DNA of 64,000 nucleotides from Thiomicrorhabdus xiamenensis (GCF_013282625.1 NZ_CP054020.1:1240001-1304000); one strand, 5' to 3'. Shown: positions 47,335-61,270, counted from the first letter of the stretch. The notes: generated from the letters alone by a model not told the origin. Numbers and translations: made by a program.

Positions 47335-49941
47335 ATGGCGGAATTTGCACGAGAGATTATCCCAATTGCTCTAGAAGATGAAATGGAGCAGTCCTATTTA
47401 AGTTATGCCATGAGTGTTATTGTCGGGCGTGCGCTTCCCGACGTTCGAGATGGTCTTAAGCCGGTTCACCGTCGCGTACTGTACGCGATGAACGAATTGA
47501 AGAACGATTACAACAAACCTTACAAAAAATCCGCACGTATCGTCGGGGATGTAATCGGTAAGTATCACCCGCACGGTGATACGGCTGTCTACGATACGAT
47601 CGTTCGTATGGCTCAGCCGTTCTCATTACGTTATATGCTGGTGGACGGACAGGGTAACTTCGGGTCGGTTGACGGTGACTCTCCAGCAGCGATGCGTTAT
47701 ACCGAGATCCGTATGGCGAAGATCGCTCACCAGCTTCTGGCCGATCTTGAAAAGGAAACGGTTAATTTCTCGGAAAACTATGACGGTTCCGAGAGCGAGC
47801 CGGATGTTCTTCCGACGCGAATTCCGAACCTGCTGGTTAACGGTTCCTCCGGGATCGCGGTCGGGATGGCGACCAATATTCCTCCACATAACCTGACGGA
47901 AACCGTCAGTGCCTGTTTGGCCTATATCGACAATCCGCAAATTGACATTTCTGGTTTGATGGAATATCTGCCTGGGCCGGATTTCCCAACTCACGGAATT
48001 ATTAACGGTAGTGCCGGCATTCGTCAGGCGTATGAAACCGGCCGCGGTCGTGTGCAGATTCGTGCAAAAACCGCCATTGAAACTGACAAGAGCGGCAAAT
48101 CGCAAATTGTGGTTAACGAAATTCCTTATCAGGTCAACAAGGCGAAGCTGATCGAGCGAATCGCCGAGTTGGTTAAAGAGAAAAAAATCGAAGGAATTAC
48201 CGGTCTGCGTGATGAGTCGGATAAAGACGGTATGCGTATCGTTATCGAACTGCGTCGCGGTGAGGTTCCGGAAATTATCATTAACAACCTCTATAAGCAG
48301 ACGTCGATGCAGACTGTTTTCGGTGTCAATATGGTCGCCTTGATCGACGGCCAGCCGAAACTGTTGAACCTTAAGCAGATTATCGAAGCGTTTGTTAAGC
48401 ACCGCCGCGAAGTGGTTACCCGTCGTACGATTTACGAACTTCGCAAAGCGCGCGAGAAAGCACATATTCTTGAAGGTTTGGCGGTTGCGCTGACCAATAT
48501 CGATGAAATGATCGAACTGATTAAGGCTTCTCCAAGCCCGGCGGTGGCTAAAGAGCGCATGATCGACCGCGACTGGCCGATCGGTTCTGTTGTCGATCTT
48601 TTGGAACGTGTCGAAATGGCGGATGTCCGCCCTGAAGACTTGCCGGAAGGATTTGGCGCCGAAGGTGCTATCTATAAACTTTCCCCGGTTCAGGCTCAGG
48701 CGATTCTGGAAATGCGTCTGCACCGTCTGACCGGTCTGGAACAGGATAAGATTCTTGACGAATACCGAGAATTGATTGCCAAGATTGCTGAATACCTTGA
48801 AATTCTGCGTAACCCGGATCGTTTGACCGAAGTGGTCAAAGAGGAATTGGTCGAAGTCGTGGAAAACTTCGGTGACGGACGCCGTACCGAAATTGACCAC
48901 TCTTATCAGGATCTGGATGCAGAAGATCTGATTGCAGAAGAAGATCGTATCGTAACCATCTCTCAGGACGGTTATATTAAAGCGCAACCACTAAGTGATT
49001 ACCGCGCGCAACGTCGTGGCGGTCGCGGTAAATCCGCGACGGCGATGAAGGAAGAAGATCAAGTTGGGCAGCTGTTTGTCGCCAGTACGCATGATATGCT
49101 GCTGTGTTTCTCAAACCGCGGTAAGCTTTACTGGCAGAAAACCTGGCAGTTGCCATTAGCCAGTCGCGGCAGTCGTGGTAAACCGATTGTTAATGTATTG
49201 CCACTGGAAGAAGGCGAACTGATTACTTCGGTATTGCCGGTGGATGAGTTTGATGACGAGCGCGTTGTCTTTATGGCAACCAAAAATGCGGTTGTTAAGC
49301 GTGTTGCTCTTAAAGACTTCTCGCGTCCGCGTGCCAACGGAATTATTGCTCTAGATCTTCTGGATGACGATGAACTGGTCGGCACGGCTCTGACTGACGG
49401 TCAGCAGGAAATTATGCTGTTCAGCGATATCGGTAAGGCGATCCGTTTTAAAGAGGATGATGTTCGTGTAATGGGGCGTACTGCTCGCGGTGTTCGTGGA
49501 ATGAAACTTGCCGAAGGACACAACATTATCAGTATGCAGGTCGCTAAGCAGGATACTCTGATTTTGACAGCAACCGAGAACGGCTTCGGTAAATCCACCC
49601 CGGTGGATGATTACTCGACAATCAACCGCGGCGGTCAAGGAGTGATTTCCATCAAAACCACCGAGCGTAACGGTATAGTTGTCAAGGCGGTTGCGGTTAC
49701 ACCGGAACAGGAAATTGTGCTGATCACCAACAAAGGTACTCTGGTTCGTACCCGCGTCAGTGAAATCTCGATTGTTGGCCGAAATACCCAGGGCGTTAAG
49801 CTGATTAACGTGGGCGCCGGCGAGGCTGTAGTTGATATCGCTGTTGTCGATGTTGAAGACGACGATGAGTTGCTTGATGAAGAAAATCTCGATACGGCGG
49901 AAGTGGCAACCGAAAGCTCGGAAGATAAAGAACAGGAATAG
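47335..49941 (+). CDS. gyrA: DNA gyrase subunit A
   Basis: Breaks and rejoins DNA in negative supercoiling with GyrB. 868 aa. The winged-helix and tower domains contain the catalytic Tyr in [11 protein letters not shown]. The quinolone-contact helix reads [17 protein letters not shown], with Thr where E. coli has Ser83. The C-terminal six-bladed pinwheel starts near 535 and includes the GyrA box QRRGGRGK. The acidic tail ends EDKEQE. It is followed by a terminator, then serC. Confidence 0.99.
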   Translation: MAEFAREIIPIALEDEMEQSYLSYAMSVIVGRALPDVRDGLKPVHRRVLYAMNELKNDYNKPYKKSARIVGDVIGKYHPHGDTAVYDTIVRMAQPFSLRYMLVDGQGNFGSVDGDSPAAMRYTEIRMAKIAHQLLADLEKETVNFSENYDGSESEPDVLPTRIPNLLVNGSSGIAVGMATNIPPHNLTETVSACLAYIDNPQIDISGLMEYLPGPDFPTHGIINGSAGIRQAYETGRGRVQIRAKTAIETDKSGKSQIVVNEIPYQVNKAKLIERIAELVKEKKIEGITGLRDESDKDGMRIVIELRRGEVPEIIINNLYKQTSMQTVFGVNMVALIDGQPKLLNLKQIIEAFVKHRREVVTRRTIYELRKAREKAHILEGLAVALTNIDEMIELIKASPSPAVAKERMIDRDWPIGSVVDLLERVEMADVRPEDLPEGFGAEGAIYKLSPVQAQAILEMRLHRLTGLEQDKILDEYRELIAKIAEYLEILRNPDRLTEVVKEELVEVVENFGDGRRTEIDHSYQDLDAEDLIAEEDRIVTISQDGYIKAQPLSDYRAQRRGGRGKSATAMKEEDQVGQLFVASTHDMLLCFSNRGKLYWQKTWQLPLASRGSRGKPIVNVLPLEEGELITSVLPVDEFDDERVVFMATKNAVVKRVALKDFSRPRANGIIALDLLDDDELVGTALTDGQQEIMLFSDIGKAIRFKEDDVRVMGRTARGVRGMKLAEGHNIISMQVAKQDTLILTATENGFGKSTPVDDYSTINRGGQGVISIKTTERNGIVVKAVAVTPEQEIVLITNKGTLVRTRVSEISIVGRNTQGVKLINVGAGEAVVDIAVVDVEDDDELLDEENLDTAEVATESSEDKEQE

Positions 49942-49951
49942 AGTAACAGCC

Positions 49952-49991
49952 AGTCGTAACCTGTGAAATCAAAAGGTTGCGACTCTTTTTT
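49952..49991 (+). terminator. Terminator between gyrA and serC
   Basis: AGTCGTAACCT (49952-49962) pairs with AGGTTGCGACT (49974-49984) with one G-T pair, followed by CTTTTTT. Confidence 0.8.
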
Positions 49992-50008
49992 AAGAGAAAA
50001 TAACGATT

Positions 50009-51097
50009 ATGAGATCATTTAATTTTAGTGCGGGACCGGCAATGCTGCCGGAAGCGGTGATGCGTAAAGCACAGGCGGAATTCCTTGACTGGAATGACAC
50101 CACGATGTCGGTTATGGAAATGAGCCACCGTAGTGCGGACTACATGGCTCTGGCTCACCAGATGGAAGCCGATCTGCGTGAAATTATGGCGATTCCGGAT
50201 AACTATAAAGTCTTGTTTGTGCACGGCGGCGCTTCTCTGCAGTTTTCGGCGATCCCAATGAACTTGACTCAACCAGGTGATACGGTTGATTACATTGATA
50301 CCGGTGTCTGGTCTTCTAAAGCGATTAAAGAAGCCCGCCGTTTTGTTAATGTCAATCTGGTTGCCGGTGGTGAATCGAATCCGACAAAGATTCCGGATGC
50401 ATCGGAATGGAAGTTTAGTGACGATGCGAAATACATTCACATCTGTTCGAATGAAACCATTACCGGTCTGGAATTTCAGGACGCACAGCTGGAGGCGGTA
50501 TTTGCTCAGGGCAAGCCCGTGATTGCCGACATGTCTTCGAACATCATGTGCCGTCAAATCGACGTTTCCAAATATGCCATGATTTACGCGGGTGCTCAGA
50601 AGAATATCGGCCCGGCCGGCCTGGCGATTTTGATTGTACGGGACGATTTGATCGGTCACGAACGTGAAGATTGCCCGACCTTGATGAAGTGGTCGACTTA
50701 TGCGGAAAACGAATCGATGTTTAATACACCGAATACTTGGGCCTGGTATCTTGCCGGTCTGGTTTTCCAATGGATTAAAGAACTGGGCGGTATTCAGGCG
50801 ATTGAGGCGATCAATCAACGCAAGGCGCAAAAGCTGTATGACTATATTGATGCCTCCAATTTCTATCATAATCGTATTGATCCTTCAGAACGTTCGTGGA
50901 TGAATGTTACCTTTGAATTGCCATCCGAAGAGATGAATGCGAAGTTTCTTGAGCAGTCCAAGTCAGCCGGCTTGTTAAGCCTGAAAGGTCACAGAGCCTT
51001 TGGTGGCATGCGTGCAAGTATTTATAATGCTATGCCGGAAGAAGGCGTCGATGCATTGATCGACTTTATGCAGAGCTTTGCTTTACAGCATGCTTAA
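50009..51097 (+). CDS. serC: Phosphoserine aminotransferase
   Basis: PLP enzyme making 3-phosphoserine for serine synthesis, and acting in pyridoxine synthesis. 362 aa; E. coli has the same length. It starts MRSFNFSAGPAMLP, and the PLP lysine is in YAGAQKNIGPAG. AAGAGAAAA precedes the start. First metabolic gene of the mixed-function supra-operon. Confidence 0.98.
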   Translation: MRSFNFSAGPAMLPEAVMRKAQAEFLDWNDTTMSVMEMSHRSADYMALAHQMEADLREIMAIPDNYKVLFVHGGASLQFSAIPMNLTQPGDTVDYIDTGVWSSKAIKEARRFVNVNLVAGGESNPTKIPDASEWKFSDDAKYIHICSNETITGLEFQDAQLEAVFAQGKPVIADMSSNIMCRQIDVSKYAMIYAGAQKNIGPAGLAILIVRDDLIGHEREDCPTLMKWSTYAENESMFNTPNTWAWYLAGLVFQWIKELGGIQAIEAINQRKAQKLYDYIDASNFYHNRIDPSERSWMNVTFELPSEEMNAKFLEQSKSAGLLSLKGHRAFGGMRASIYNAMPEEGVDALIDFMQSFALQHA

Positions 51098-51126
51098 AAA
51101 CTGTTTTCCAGTGTGCTCCTAACCGC

Positions 51127-51154
51127 AAAAGCAATGCTTCGGCATTGCTTTTGT
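51127..51154 (+). terminator. Terminator between serC and pheA
   Basis: AAAAGCAATGC, TTCG tetraloop, GCATTGCTTTTG. The T run is short, so read-through is likely. Confidence 0.7.
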
Positions 51155-51183
51155 TTAATAAACCGAATCAATTTATGTAAGTT

Positions 51184-52296
51184 ATGACGAAAACAACTGC
51201 CCAATCCGTTTCCGAACAGGAACAATTGACTGAAATCCGCAATCAAATCGATGCAATCGATCAACAGATTCAACAATTGATCGGTGAGCGTGCTGCCTGT
51301 GCGCATAAGGTTGCTGAAATAAAAACCCAAGGTGGGAAAGTGGATGCGGTTTTTTATCGCCCTGAGCGTGAAGCTCAAGTTTTGCGTGCGGTTAAAGAGC
51401 GTAACGACAGTCTGTTACCGGATAAAGAGATGGCGAAGTTGTTCCGTGAGATCATGTCGACCTGTCTGGCTCTGGAACAGCCGATCAGTGTTGCTTACCT
51501 CGGGCCGGAAGGCAGCTATTCGCATTCCAGCGTCATAAAACAGTTCGGTACGGCAGCACATCCGGTCGCGGTATCCAGTATTGAAGAGGTTTTTTCGGTT
51601 GTCGAAAAAGGCGAAGTCAATTACGGTATCGTGCCGGTCGAGAATTCTACGGAAGGTGAAGTTAAGGCGACTCAGGACGAACTTCTGAAAAGCAGCCTCA
51701 AGGTTTCCGGTGAGTTGGAGTTGGCGGTAGATCACTGTCTGTTGTCTCATGCCACTTCAAGCGATAAGGTTTCTAAGGTACTTGCGCATCAGCAGGCGTT
51801 GGGACAATGCCGCGAATGGCTGAAGAATAACCTTCCATGGGCGGAGCTTGAAGCGGTCAGTTCAAATGCCGCAGCGGCTAAAATTGCTCAGGAAGATCCG
51901 TCGGTAGCGGCGATTGCTTCGGAGCAGGCTGCGGATCTCTATCAGTTGCCGATTCTGGAATATCATATTTCCGATTCCAAGGCGAATACCACACGCTTCT
52001 GGGTTCTTGGTCGAGAGGATGTTGAGCCTAGCGGCGAAGACAAAACCGCTCTGGTACTCTCGATTAAGAACGAAGCGGGTGCGCTGCTAAAGATTCTCGA
52101 TGCTTTTGCCAAGCGTCACATTAATATGACGCGCATTATTTCCCGACCATCGAAAAGTAAAAACTGGGATTATGTTTTCTTTATCGACCTGATCGGACAT
52201 CAGCATGATGAAAATCTCAAGGAAGCTTTGCAGGAGGTCGTAGAACAGGCCGCTTTCGTCAAAATTCTGGGCTCTTTTCCCATCTCTCCACTATAA
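51184..52296 (+). CDS. pheA: Bifunctional chorismate mutase / prephenate dehydratase
   Basis: Converts chorismate to phenylpyruvate. 370 aa: AroQ chorismate mutase (about 15-100, IRNQIDAIDQQIQQLIGERAA), prephenate dehydratase (about 102-280, YLGPEGSYSH and NTTRFWVLG) and a C-terminal ACT regulatory domain (about 285-365). The phenylalanine-binding motif usually written ESRP reads ISRP here, while the GALL motif is kept. No clear ribosome binding site precedes the ATG at 51184. Confidence 0.97.
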   Translation: MTKTTAQSVSEQEQLTEIRNQIDAIDQQIQQLIGERAACAHKVAEIKTQGGKVDAVFYRPEREAQVLRAVKERNDSLLPDKEMAKLFREIMSTCLALEQPISVAYLGPEGSYSHSSVIKQFGTAAHPVAVSSIEEVFSVVEKGEVNYGIVPVENSTEGEVKATQDELLKSSLKVSGELELAVDHCLLSHATSSDKVSKVLAHQQALGQCREWLKNNLPWAELEAVSSNAAAAKIAQEDPSVAAIASEQAADLYQLPILEYHISDSKANTTRFWVLGREDVEPSGEDKTALVLSIKNEAGALLKILDAFAKRHINMTRIISRPSKSKNWDYVFFIDLIGHQHDENLKEALQEVVEQAAFVKILGSFPISPL

Positions 52297-52325
52297 CTAT
52301 AGACAAACAAAGAAACGATTAGGCT

Positions 52326-53444
52326 ATGAGTGAAACTTCAGAAAAGTTTATCGATCTGGTGCAGCCAGCAGTTACTAATGTCAGTCCTTACCAACCAGGC
52401 AAGCCGATTGATCAATTAAAGCGTGAATATAAAGTCAGCTATGTTTCCAAAATGGCATCCAATGAAAATCCTCTGGGATCCAGTCTCAAGGTAGCGACTG
52501 CACTGGTTAATTTCGCTAATCAAATGTCGCGCTATCCGGATGCGGACGGGCATAATTTGCGCGCTAAACTGGCTGAATTTCTTAAGATTGATATGAGTGA
52601 AGTCACTTTAGGTAACGGTTCTAACGAATTGTTGGAGCTGGTCGCTCGTGTATTCGCCGGTCCCGGTGACGAAATTATCTATTCACAATATGGTTTTGCG
52701 GTCTATCCGATTTCTGCTCAAATTGTCGGCGCCACGGCGGTGGAAGTCCCGGCGGTAAATTACGGGCATGATCTGCAGGCAATGTTGGCAGCGATTACGC
52801 CGAAAACGAAAATTATCTATGTAGCTAATCCAAATAATCCGACCGGAACCTTGTTCAGAAGAGATGAGTGGGAAGCCTTTATTTCTCAGGTTCCGGAGAA
52901 CGTTATAGTGGTACTGGATGAGGCCTATCTGGAATATGCTGAAAACGCCTGTCGCGACGGTTCTTACCCGAATGGTGCGGAGTATTTCCGTGACTATCCG
53001 AATCTGCTGGTTTCGCGTACCTTTTCCAAGGCTTATGGATTGGCCTCACTACGTATCGGCTATATGCTGGGATGTGAAGAGATTCTTCAGTACATCAGTC
53101 GGTTACGTCAGCCGTTCAGTGTCAACGCCTATGCTCAGGTCGCCGCTATGACCGCATTGACGGATCCGCAGTTTGTCACTAAATCATTGCGTATAAACGA
53201 TCAGGGGATGATGCAGATTCGTGCGGCCGTCGAAGCCAAAGGCTTGAAGGTTATCCCGTCTTATGCCAACTTCCTGACCATTGAATTTGGCGAAAATGCC
53301 ATGGAGATTTACGACAAACTCCTGCATGAAGGCGTAATTGTGCGCCCGTTGGCGAATTACGGCATGGCAAATTTCTTACGTGTTTCGATCGGTAATAATC
53401 ATGAGAACAGCCACTTTATGGGCGCTCTGAATAAAGTGCTGTAA
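52326..53444 (+). CDS. hisC: Histidinol-phosphate aminotransferase
   Basis: PLP-dependent fold type I aminotransferase. 372 aa with the PLP lysine in SRTFSKAYGLASLRIGY and NPNNPTGT. In this supra-operon the paralogue (HisHb type) can serve histidine as well as aromatic amino acid transamination; the genome context supports both roles but sequence alone cannot decide. 29 bases after pheA. Confidence 0.95.
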   Translation: MSETSEKFIDLVQPAVTNVSPYQPGKPIDQLKREYKVSYVSKMASNENPLGSSLKVATALVNFANQMSRYPDADGHNLRAKLAEFLKIDMSEVTLGNGSNELLELVARVFAGPGDEIIYSQYGFAVYPISAQIVGATAVEVPAVNYGHDLQAMLAAITPKTKIIYVANPNNPTGTLFRRDEWEAFISQVPENVIVVLDEAYLEYAENACRDGSYPNGAEYFRDYPNLLVSRTFSKAYGLASLRIGYMLGCEEILQYISRLRQPFSVNAYAQVAAMTALTDPQFVTKSLRINDQGMMQIRAAVEAKGLKVIPSYANFLTIEFGENAMEIYDKLLHEGVIVRPLANYGMANFLRVSIGNNHENSHFMGALNKVL

Positions 53445-53464
53445 CGGGAAGTGACAATTTAAAA

Positions 53465-54343
53465 ATGCGTACCGTACTTAATAAAATTACCGTGATCGGA
53501 GTCGGTTTGATCGGCGGTTCTTTTGCCAAGGGCATCAAACAGCTCGGATTGGCAAAAGAGATTCACGGCTTCGGTAACAACGAAGAAAACCTTAAAATGG
53601 CTGTCGATCTGCAAGTAGTGGATTCGTACAGTACCGATATCCAAACTGCGATGCAGGATTGTGATCTGGTTATGCTCGCCGTGCCTTTGGGTGCCATGCA
53701 GCCGGTTTTGGAAAGTCTGCGGCCGCATATTCCTCAGTCTGCGATTATTACCGATGCCGGGTCAGCAAAGCAGAGCGTAATCGATGCAGTCACGAAAGTG
53801 TTCGGTTATCTGCCTGAAAACTTTGTCCCGGGGCACCCGATCGCCGGTAAAGAGCAGAGCGGTGTTGCTGCGGCCGACGATCAGCTCTTTGTTGACCACA
53901 GAGTGATTCTGACTCCTGCCGAAAGCACGTCATCTGCAGCAGTGGAGACGGTTAAAAAATTATGGCTGGCATTGGACGCTCGTGTCGAAGTAATGAGCGC
54001 GGGCTTTCATGATGAAGTCTTTGCGGCCACTTCGCACTTGCCGCATCTTTTGGCCTTTGCTTTGGTGGAGATGTTGCATGAACATCCGGAACTTGGCAAC
54101 GTCTTTAAATACACGGCGGGCGGTTTCCGAGACTTCAGCCGAATCGCTTCCAGCGATGCCACTATGTGGCGTGATATTTCCATCTATAATCATCAGGCGA
54201 TTGCCAAATGGATGACCGAATATCGCGACTATTTAAGCGGCATGATTGAGCTGGTTGAAAAGCAGGATGCCGAAGCCTTGTATGAACTCTTTACGACAGC
54301 CAAGCAGGCCCGCGACCAACATATAGTGAACAAGCAGGATTAA
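53465..54343 (+). CDS. tyrA: Prephenate dehydrogenase (TyrA family)
   Basis: NAD(P)-dependent oxidation of prephenate (or arogenate) in tyrosine synthesis. 292 aa, Rossmann motif GVGLIGGSFAKGIK at the N-terminus and HPIAGKEQSGVAAA with the active-site His. Not fused to aroA, unlike in pseudomonads. 20 bases after hisC. Which side-chain form it prefers is not readable here. Confidence 0.95.
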   Translation: MRTVLNKITVIGVGLIGGSFAKGIKQLGLAKEIHGFGNNEENLKMAVDLQVVDSYSTDIQTAMQDCDLVMLAVPLGAMQPVLESLRPHIPQSAIITDAGSAKQSVIDAVTKVFGYLPENFVPGHPIAGKEQSGVAAADDQLFVDHRVILTPAESTSSAAVETVKKLWLALDARVEVMSAGFHDEVFAATSHLPHLLAFALVEMLHEHPELGNVFKYTAGGFRDFSRIASSDATMWRDISIYNHQAIAKWMTEYRDYLSGMIELVEKQDAEALYELFTTAKQARDQHIVNKQD

Positions 54344-54417
54344 AGATTACAGGGTTTGTAATGTAATGCTGCTAACGTATTGAATTTTAAGTTTTAAGAA
54401 TGACAGAGAATTAAACT

Positions 54418-55755
54418 ATGGCCAATATTCAGTTTCATGTACAGCCCGGTGGGAAAATTCAGGGCCGAGTTCGTGTTCCGGGTGACAAATCGATTTCGCA
54501 CCGAAGCATTATGCTTGGTTCGATTGCCGAAGGAACCACAACCGTAACCGGTTTTCTGGAAGGGGCCGATGCATTGGCGACATTAAATGCATTTCGTGAA
54601 ATGGGTGTGCAGATTGATGGGCCGGAAAACGGTAAGGTAACCGTGCATGGTGTCGGCTTGAAAGGGTTGCAAAAACCGAACAAGCCTTTGGATATGGGGA
54701 ACTCCGGTACTTCAACGCGACTGCTGGCAGGGATTATTGCCGGACAGGATTTTGATGTGACTCTGGTCGGCGATGCTTCACTCTCAAAACGCCCTATGAA
54801 GCGTGTTGTCGATCCGTTAACTGAAATGGGTGCGGTGATTGAAACCCAGGAAGGCGGTACTTTGCCGATGGTGATCAGAGGTTCCGCTCATCCATTGAAA
54901 GCACTTGATTACACCTTGCCAATGGCGAGTGCTCAAGTTAAATCCTGTGTTTTACTGGCCGGCCTGTATGCCGATGGTACAACCTGCGCTTTGGAACCTG
55001 CTCCGACTCGAGATCATACCGAACGAATGCTGAATGGGTTTGGGTATCAAGTGAAATCGGAAAAAATCGATGCACAGCAAACCAAGGCTTGCCTTCAGGG
55101 CGGCGGTAAGTTGACGGCCTGCCATATCGACGTACCGTCCGATATCTCTTCGGCTGCTTTCTTTATGGTTGCGGCCGCAATTTCGGAAGGCTCTGACCTT
55201 GTGATCGAGCACGTTGGAATGAACCCGACACGTACCGGTATCATCGATATTCTTAAATTAATGGGCGCAGATCTGACTCTGGAAAACTTCCACGAAGTCG
55301 GAGGTGAACCTGTAGCAGATGTACATATTAAATATGCGCCATTGAAAGGAATTGAAATTCCTGAAGAGTTGGTAGCGCTGGCGATTGATGAGTTCCCGGT
55401 ATTGTTTGTCGCGGCTTCTGCTGCAGAAGGTCAGACGGTGCTAACCGGTGCTGAAGAGTTGCGCGTCAAGGAGTCCGATCGCATTCAAGTTATGGCGGAC
55501 GCCTTACAGGCTTTGGGAATTGACGCCCAGCCAACGCCGGACGGAATGGTGATTAACGGTGGCGAACAATGTACGCAGAAAGGGGAGATTCAAAGTCATC
55601 ATGATCATCGAATCTCTATGGCGATGACGATTGCCGGTCTTAAAGCCAAGGCACCGGTGATTATTGACGATTGCGCAAATGTGAACACCTCCTTCCCTAT
55701 TTTCCTTGATCTGATTAACCAGGTCGGGATGCAGGTCGAAGCTAAGGAAGCCTGA
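54418..55755 (+). CDS. aroA: 3-phosphoshikimate 1-carboxyvinyltransferase (EPSP synthase)
   Basis: Sixth step of the shikimate pathway. 445 aa with [23 protein letters not shown] and LRVKESDRI. The [10 protein letters not shown] form resembles the class II (Bacillus-type) rather than the E. coli class; this is judged from motif only. AGAGAA lies upstream. It is followed by cmk after five bases. Confidence 0.97.
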   Translation: MANIQFHVQPGGKIQGRVRVPGDKSISHRSIMLGSIAEGTTTVTGFLEGADALATLNAFREMGVQIDGPENGKVTVHGVGLKGLQKPNKPLDMGNSGTSTRLLAGIIAGQDFDVTLVGDASLSKRPMKRVVDPLTEMGAVIETQEGGTLPMVIRGSAHPLKALDYTLPMASAQVKSCVLLAGLYADGTTCALEPAPTRDHTERMLNGFGYQVKSEKIDAQQTKACLQGGGKLTACHIDVPSDISSAAFFMVAAAISEGSDLVIEHVGMNPTRTGIIDILKLMGADLTLENFHEVGGEPVADVHIKYAPLKGIEIPEELVALAIDEFPVLFVAASAAEGQTVLTGAEELRVKESDRIQVMADALQALGIDAQPTPDGMVINGGEQCTQKGEIQSHHDHRISMAMTIAGLKAKAPVIIDDCANVNTSFPIFLDLINQVGMQVEAKEA

Positions 55756-55760
55756 TCATT

Positions 55761-56432
55761 ATGAGTATGACAAAAAACATTATTGCGATTGACGGCCCGA
55801 GCGGTGTCGGTAAAGGGACTTTGGCGCAATGGCTGGCCTGTAAGACCGGTTTTCATTTTTTGGATAGTGGGGCGATCTACCGTTCACTGGCCTACGGCGT
55901 GATCGCTGATGGAATCGATTTGCAAGATGTGGCAGCATTGAGCGAATTGGCCAAGACACTGCCGGTTGAATTTAAAGCGACCAGTATTCTGTATAAAGGC
56001 GATGATATCACCTCTAAGGTGCGTACAGAAGACGTCGCAGCGGTGGCTTCCAAGGTCGCCGCCATTCCAGAAGTGCGACAGGCACTTCTGGAGCGCCAAA
56101 AGGCATTTGCACAAGAGCCGGGGTTGATTGCCGATGGACGTGATATGGGAACCGTCGTTTTTCCGGAGGCACCGGTTAAACTGTTTTTAACGGCCTCAGC
56201 AGAAATTCGAGCGGAAAGACGTGTTAAACAGTTGAAAAACCAAGGGAATGATGCTAATATCGCTCAAATTATTCAGGACATCAAGGCTCGAGACGAGCGT
56301 GACGCCAATCGTAAGACGGCGCCACTTAAGCCGGCTGACGATGCCATGCTGATTGATACATCAGATTTATCGATTGATGAAGTGTGTCAAAAAGCGGAAT
56401 CTATTTTATGGGAAAAGGGTATTTTGAAATAA
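55761..56432 (+). CDS. cmk: Cytidylate kinase
   Basis: Phosphorylates CMP and dCMP. 223 aa with P-loop [21 protein letters not shown] and [13 protein letters not shown]. The start at 55761 has AAGGAAG ten bases upstream; an ATG two codons later is possible. Translationally close to aroA. Confidence 0.97.
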   Translation: MSMTKNIIAIDGPSGVGKGTLAQWLACKTGFHFLDSGAIYRSLAYGVIADGIDLQDVAALSELAKTLPVEFKATSILYKGDDITSKVRTEDVAAVASKVAAIPEVRQALLERQKAFAQEPGLIADGRDMGTVVFPEAPVKLFLTASAEIRAERRVKQLKNQGNDANIAQIIQDIKARDERDANRKTAPLKPADDAMLIDTSDLSIDEVCQKAESILWEKGILK

Positions 56433-56497
56433 CGCTTTTTGCCATAAAAAATCAGATATTTTTAGTTAAGTGTTTGATTTTGAAATGAATTTAATTG

Positions 56498-56530
56498 CCC
56501 CAGGGTTTCATTGAATCTGGGGTTTTGTTT
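56498..56530 (+). terminator. Terminator between cmk and rpsA
   Basis: CCCCAG (56498-56503) pairs with CTGGGG (56517-56522), then a T-rich run. Probably partial, since rpsA is also read from its own AT-rich promoter region. Confidence 0.7.
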
Positions 56531-56644
56531 TTTTATAAAATCGGCTCTTGGGAAGGCTGGTTTATCGTTAACTGACCCGACTGTTCCACGAAAACTCCCA
56601 TGCGCAGTGGCAGGCGGTTGAGAAACTATTTGGTAATAAAATCC

Positions 56645-58306
56645 ATGAGTGAATTATCTTTCGCTGAACTATTTGAAGCGTCTTTGCAAGAAGACAAATT
56701 TAAAACCGGCTCACTAATCATCGGTACCGTTGTTGGTCTTGATAAAGAAGCCGTTTTAGTTGATGCAGGTATGAAATCTGAATCAGCTATTCCAAAATCA
56801 CAATTCCTAAACGCTGAAGGTGAGCTTGAAGTTGCTATTGGTGACGAAGTTGAAGTTTACCTTGAGACCCTAGAAGATGGTATGGGTGAAACTCGTCTGT
56901 CGCGTGAAAAAGCAAAACGCGCTAAGACTTGGGACCGCCTTGAAACAGCGATGGAAGAAAGTGAAATCGTTAAGGGTATGGTTACTGGTAAGGTCAAAGG
57001 TGGTCTTACAGTTGATGTTGAAGGTGTTCGTGGTTTCCTACCTGGTTCACTTGTGGATATCCGTCCGATCCGCGACTTCGGTTTCCTTGAAGGTAAAGAA
57101 GTTGAGCTTAAGCTAGTTAAGCTGGATCGTAAGCGTAACAACGTTGTAGTTTCTCGTCGTGCAGTTATCGAACAAGAATCTTCTGCTGAGCGTGAAGCAA
57201 TTCTTGCGAACATGGAAGAAGGTTCAGTTCTTAAAGGTATCGTTAAGAACCTTACTGACTACGGTGCGTTCATCGATCTTGGTGGTGTTGACGGTCTTCT
57301 GCACATCACTGATATGGCGTGGCGTCGTGTTTCTCACCCATCTGAAATCGTACAGGTTGGTGATGAGCTAGAAGTTAAAGTTCTTAAATTCGACAAAGAG
57401 CGTAACCGCGTATCTCTTGGTCTTAAGCAGCTTGAAGAAGATCCATGGGCAGATATGGTTGCACGTTACCCAATCGGTGCTGAGGTTATGGGTAAAGTGG
57501 CTAACATCACTGACTACGGTGCATTCATCGAAATCGAAGAAGGCATTGAAGGTCTGGTTCACACTTCTGAACTTGACTGGACTAACCGCAACATCCACCC
57601 ATCTAAAGTGGTTCACCTTGGTGAAGATGTTAAAGTTAAGATTCTTGATGTTGATCCAGAGCGTCGTCGTATCTCTCTATCCATCAAGCAGTGCACTGTT
57701 AACCCATGGGAAGGTTTCTCAGCGACTCATGCGAAAGGTGACAAAATCTCCGGTAGCATCAAGTCGATCACTGACTTCGGTATTTTCATCGGCCTAGACG
57801 GTGGTATCGACGGTCTGGTTCACCTGACTGACATCTCTTGGAACCAACCAGGTGAAGAAGCGATCCGCGAATTCAAAAAAGGTGATGAGCTAGAAACGAT
57901 CATCCTTTCTATCGATCCTGAGCGTGAGCGTATCTCTCTTGGCCTTAAGCAGCTAGAACAAGATCCATTCGGACAGTTTGTTGCATCTAATGGTAAAGGT
58001 TCAATTGTAACTGGTACTGTTAAGTCTGTTGACGAGCGTGGTGCGGTTATCGACCTAGCTCCTGAAGTTGAAGGTTACCTTCGCGCTTCTGAGCTTGCTG
58101 AAGATACTCGTGATGCATCTTCAGTTCTTCGCGAAGGTGAAGAAGTTACTGCGAAGATCACCAACATTGATCGTAAAAACCGTTCACTTTCACTATCTGT
58201 GAAAGCGAAAGAAGCTCACGAAGAGCAAGAAGCGATCAAAGGTTACACTGAACAGCAGGCTGTTACTGGTAATACTCTTGGTGACCTTCTTAAGGACAAG
58301 ATGTAA
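56645..58306 (+). CDS. rpsA: 30S ribosomal protein S1
   Basis: 553 aa with six S1 repeats, the first two binding the ribosome and the rest mRNA. The start is ATG 56645 ([15 protein letters not shown]), not the in-frame ATG at 56600, because homologues start there. The leader has no strong Shine-Dalgarno sequence, as in E. coli rpsA, which is autoregulated. Leucine codons switch to CTT/CTA and rare in the neighbours, a marker of very high expression. Confidence 0.98.
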   Translation: MSELSFAELFEASLQEDKFKTGSLIIGTVVGLDKEAVLVDAGMKSESAIPKSQFLNAEGELEVAIGDEVEVYLETLEDGMGETRLSREKAKRAKTWDRLETAMEESEIVKGMVTGKVKGGLTVDVEGVRGFLPGSLVDIRPIRDFGFLEGKEVELKLVKLDRKRNNVVVSRRAVIEQESSAEREAILANMEEGSVLKGIVKNLTDYGAFIDLGGVDGLLHITDMAWRRVSHPSEIVQVGDELEVKVLKFDKERNRVSLGLKQLEEDPWADMVARYPIGAEVMGKVANITDYGAFIEIEEGIEGLVHTSELDWTNRNIHPSKVVHLGEDVKVKILDVDPERRRISLSIKQCTVNPWEGFSATHAKGDKISGSIKSITDFGIFIGLDGGIDGLVHLTDISWNQPGEEAIREFKKGDELETIILSIDPERERISLGLKQLEQDPFGQFVASNGKGSIVTGTVKSVDERGAVIDLAPEVEGYLRASELAEDTRDASSVLREGEEVTAKITNIDRKNRSLSLSVKAKEAHEEQEAIKGYTEQQAVTGNTLGDLLKDKM

Positions 58307-58336
58307 TCTGAAATAAATTAGGTTCTCTAATTTATT

Positions 58337-58385
58337 AAGCCTCTAGAACAGATTTCTTTAAGTTATTGGTTTTAGAGGCTTTTTG
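58337..58385 (+). terminator. Terminator of rpsA
   Basis: AAGCCTCTA (58337-58345) pairs with TAGAGGCTT (58373-58381), T run follows. Confidence 0.85.
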
Positions 58386-58448
58386 GTCTAAATGATGGGG
58401 TTTTTATAAACTCTCTTTTTGTTAGTAATAAGATAAGAGTGAAATCAA

Positions 58449-58754
58449 ATGACCAAGTCAGAACTGATTGAGTTAATTGCTCGCAAACAGACTCAGTTCT
58501 CGCAAAAAGATGTAGAGCTGGCTGTTAATCAAATTGTCGATTCAATGATCGATACTTTGTCGCAAGGTTCACGAATTGAAATTCGTGGTTTTGGAAGTTT
58601 CAGTCTTCATCATCGCAAAGCGAGAGTGGGACGAAATCCCAAAACAGGGGAAACAGTTGAACTGACGGATAAAAGAGTACCTCACTTCAAGCCTGGTAAG
58701 GCTTTAAGAGAGCGTGTCAATGATTCCAAAGACAATACTGACATTCTAGCCTGA
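58449..58754 (+). CDS. ihfB: Integration host factor subunit beta
   Basis: DNA-bending protein pairing with IhfA. 101 aa with [16 protein letters not shown], the arm [12 protein letters not shown] and ending [10 protein letters not shown]. Downstream of rpsA as usual. Confidence 0.97.
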   Translation: MTKSELIELIARKQTQFSQKDVELAVNQIVDSMIDTLSQGSRIEIRGFGSFSLHHRKARVGRNPKTGETVELTDKRVPHFKPGKALRERVNDSKDNTDILA

Positions 58755-58761
58755 TCTATAG

Positions 58762-58823
58762 CTCTCAATTTGATTGAGAGTCTTAAAGGCCGCAAGCGTT
58801 TTATCGTTTGTGGCCTTTTTTAT
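58762..58823 (+). terminator. Tandem hairpins terminating ihfB
   Basis: CTCTCAAT/ATTGAGAG (58762-58780), then AAAGGCCGCAAGCG/CGTTTGTGGCCTTT with a T run (58785-58823). The second is the likely terminator. Confidence 0.82.

Positions 58824-61270
<2,447 letters not shown>

Noticed and set aside
47626-48987. 453-residue open frame antisense to gyrA
   Set aside because: It is fully inside gyrA on the opposite strand, has no ribosome binding site, and its composition (rich in Phe, Asn, Arg) is typical of a shadow frame.
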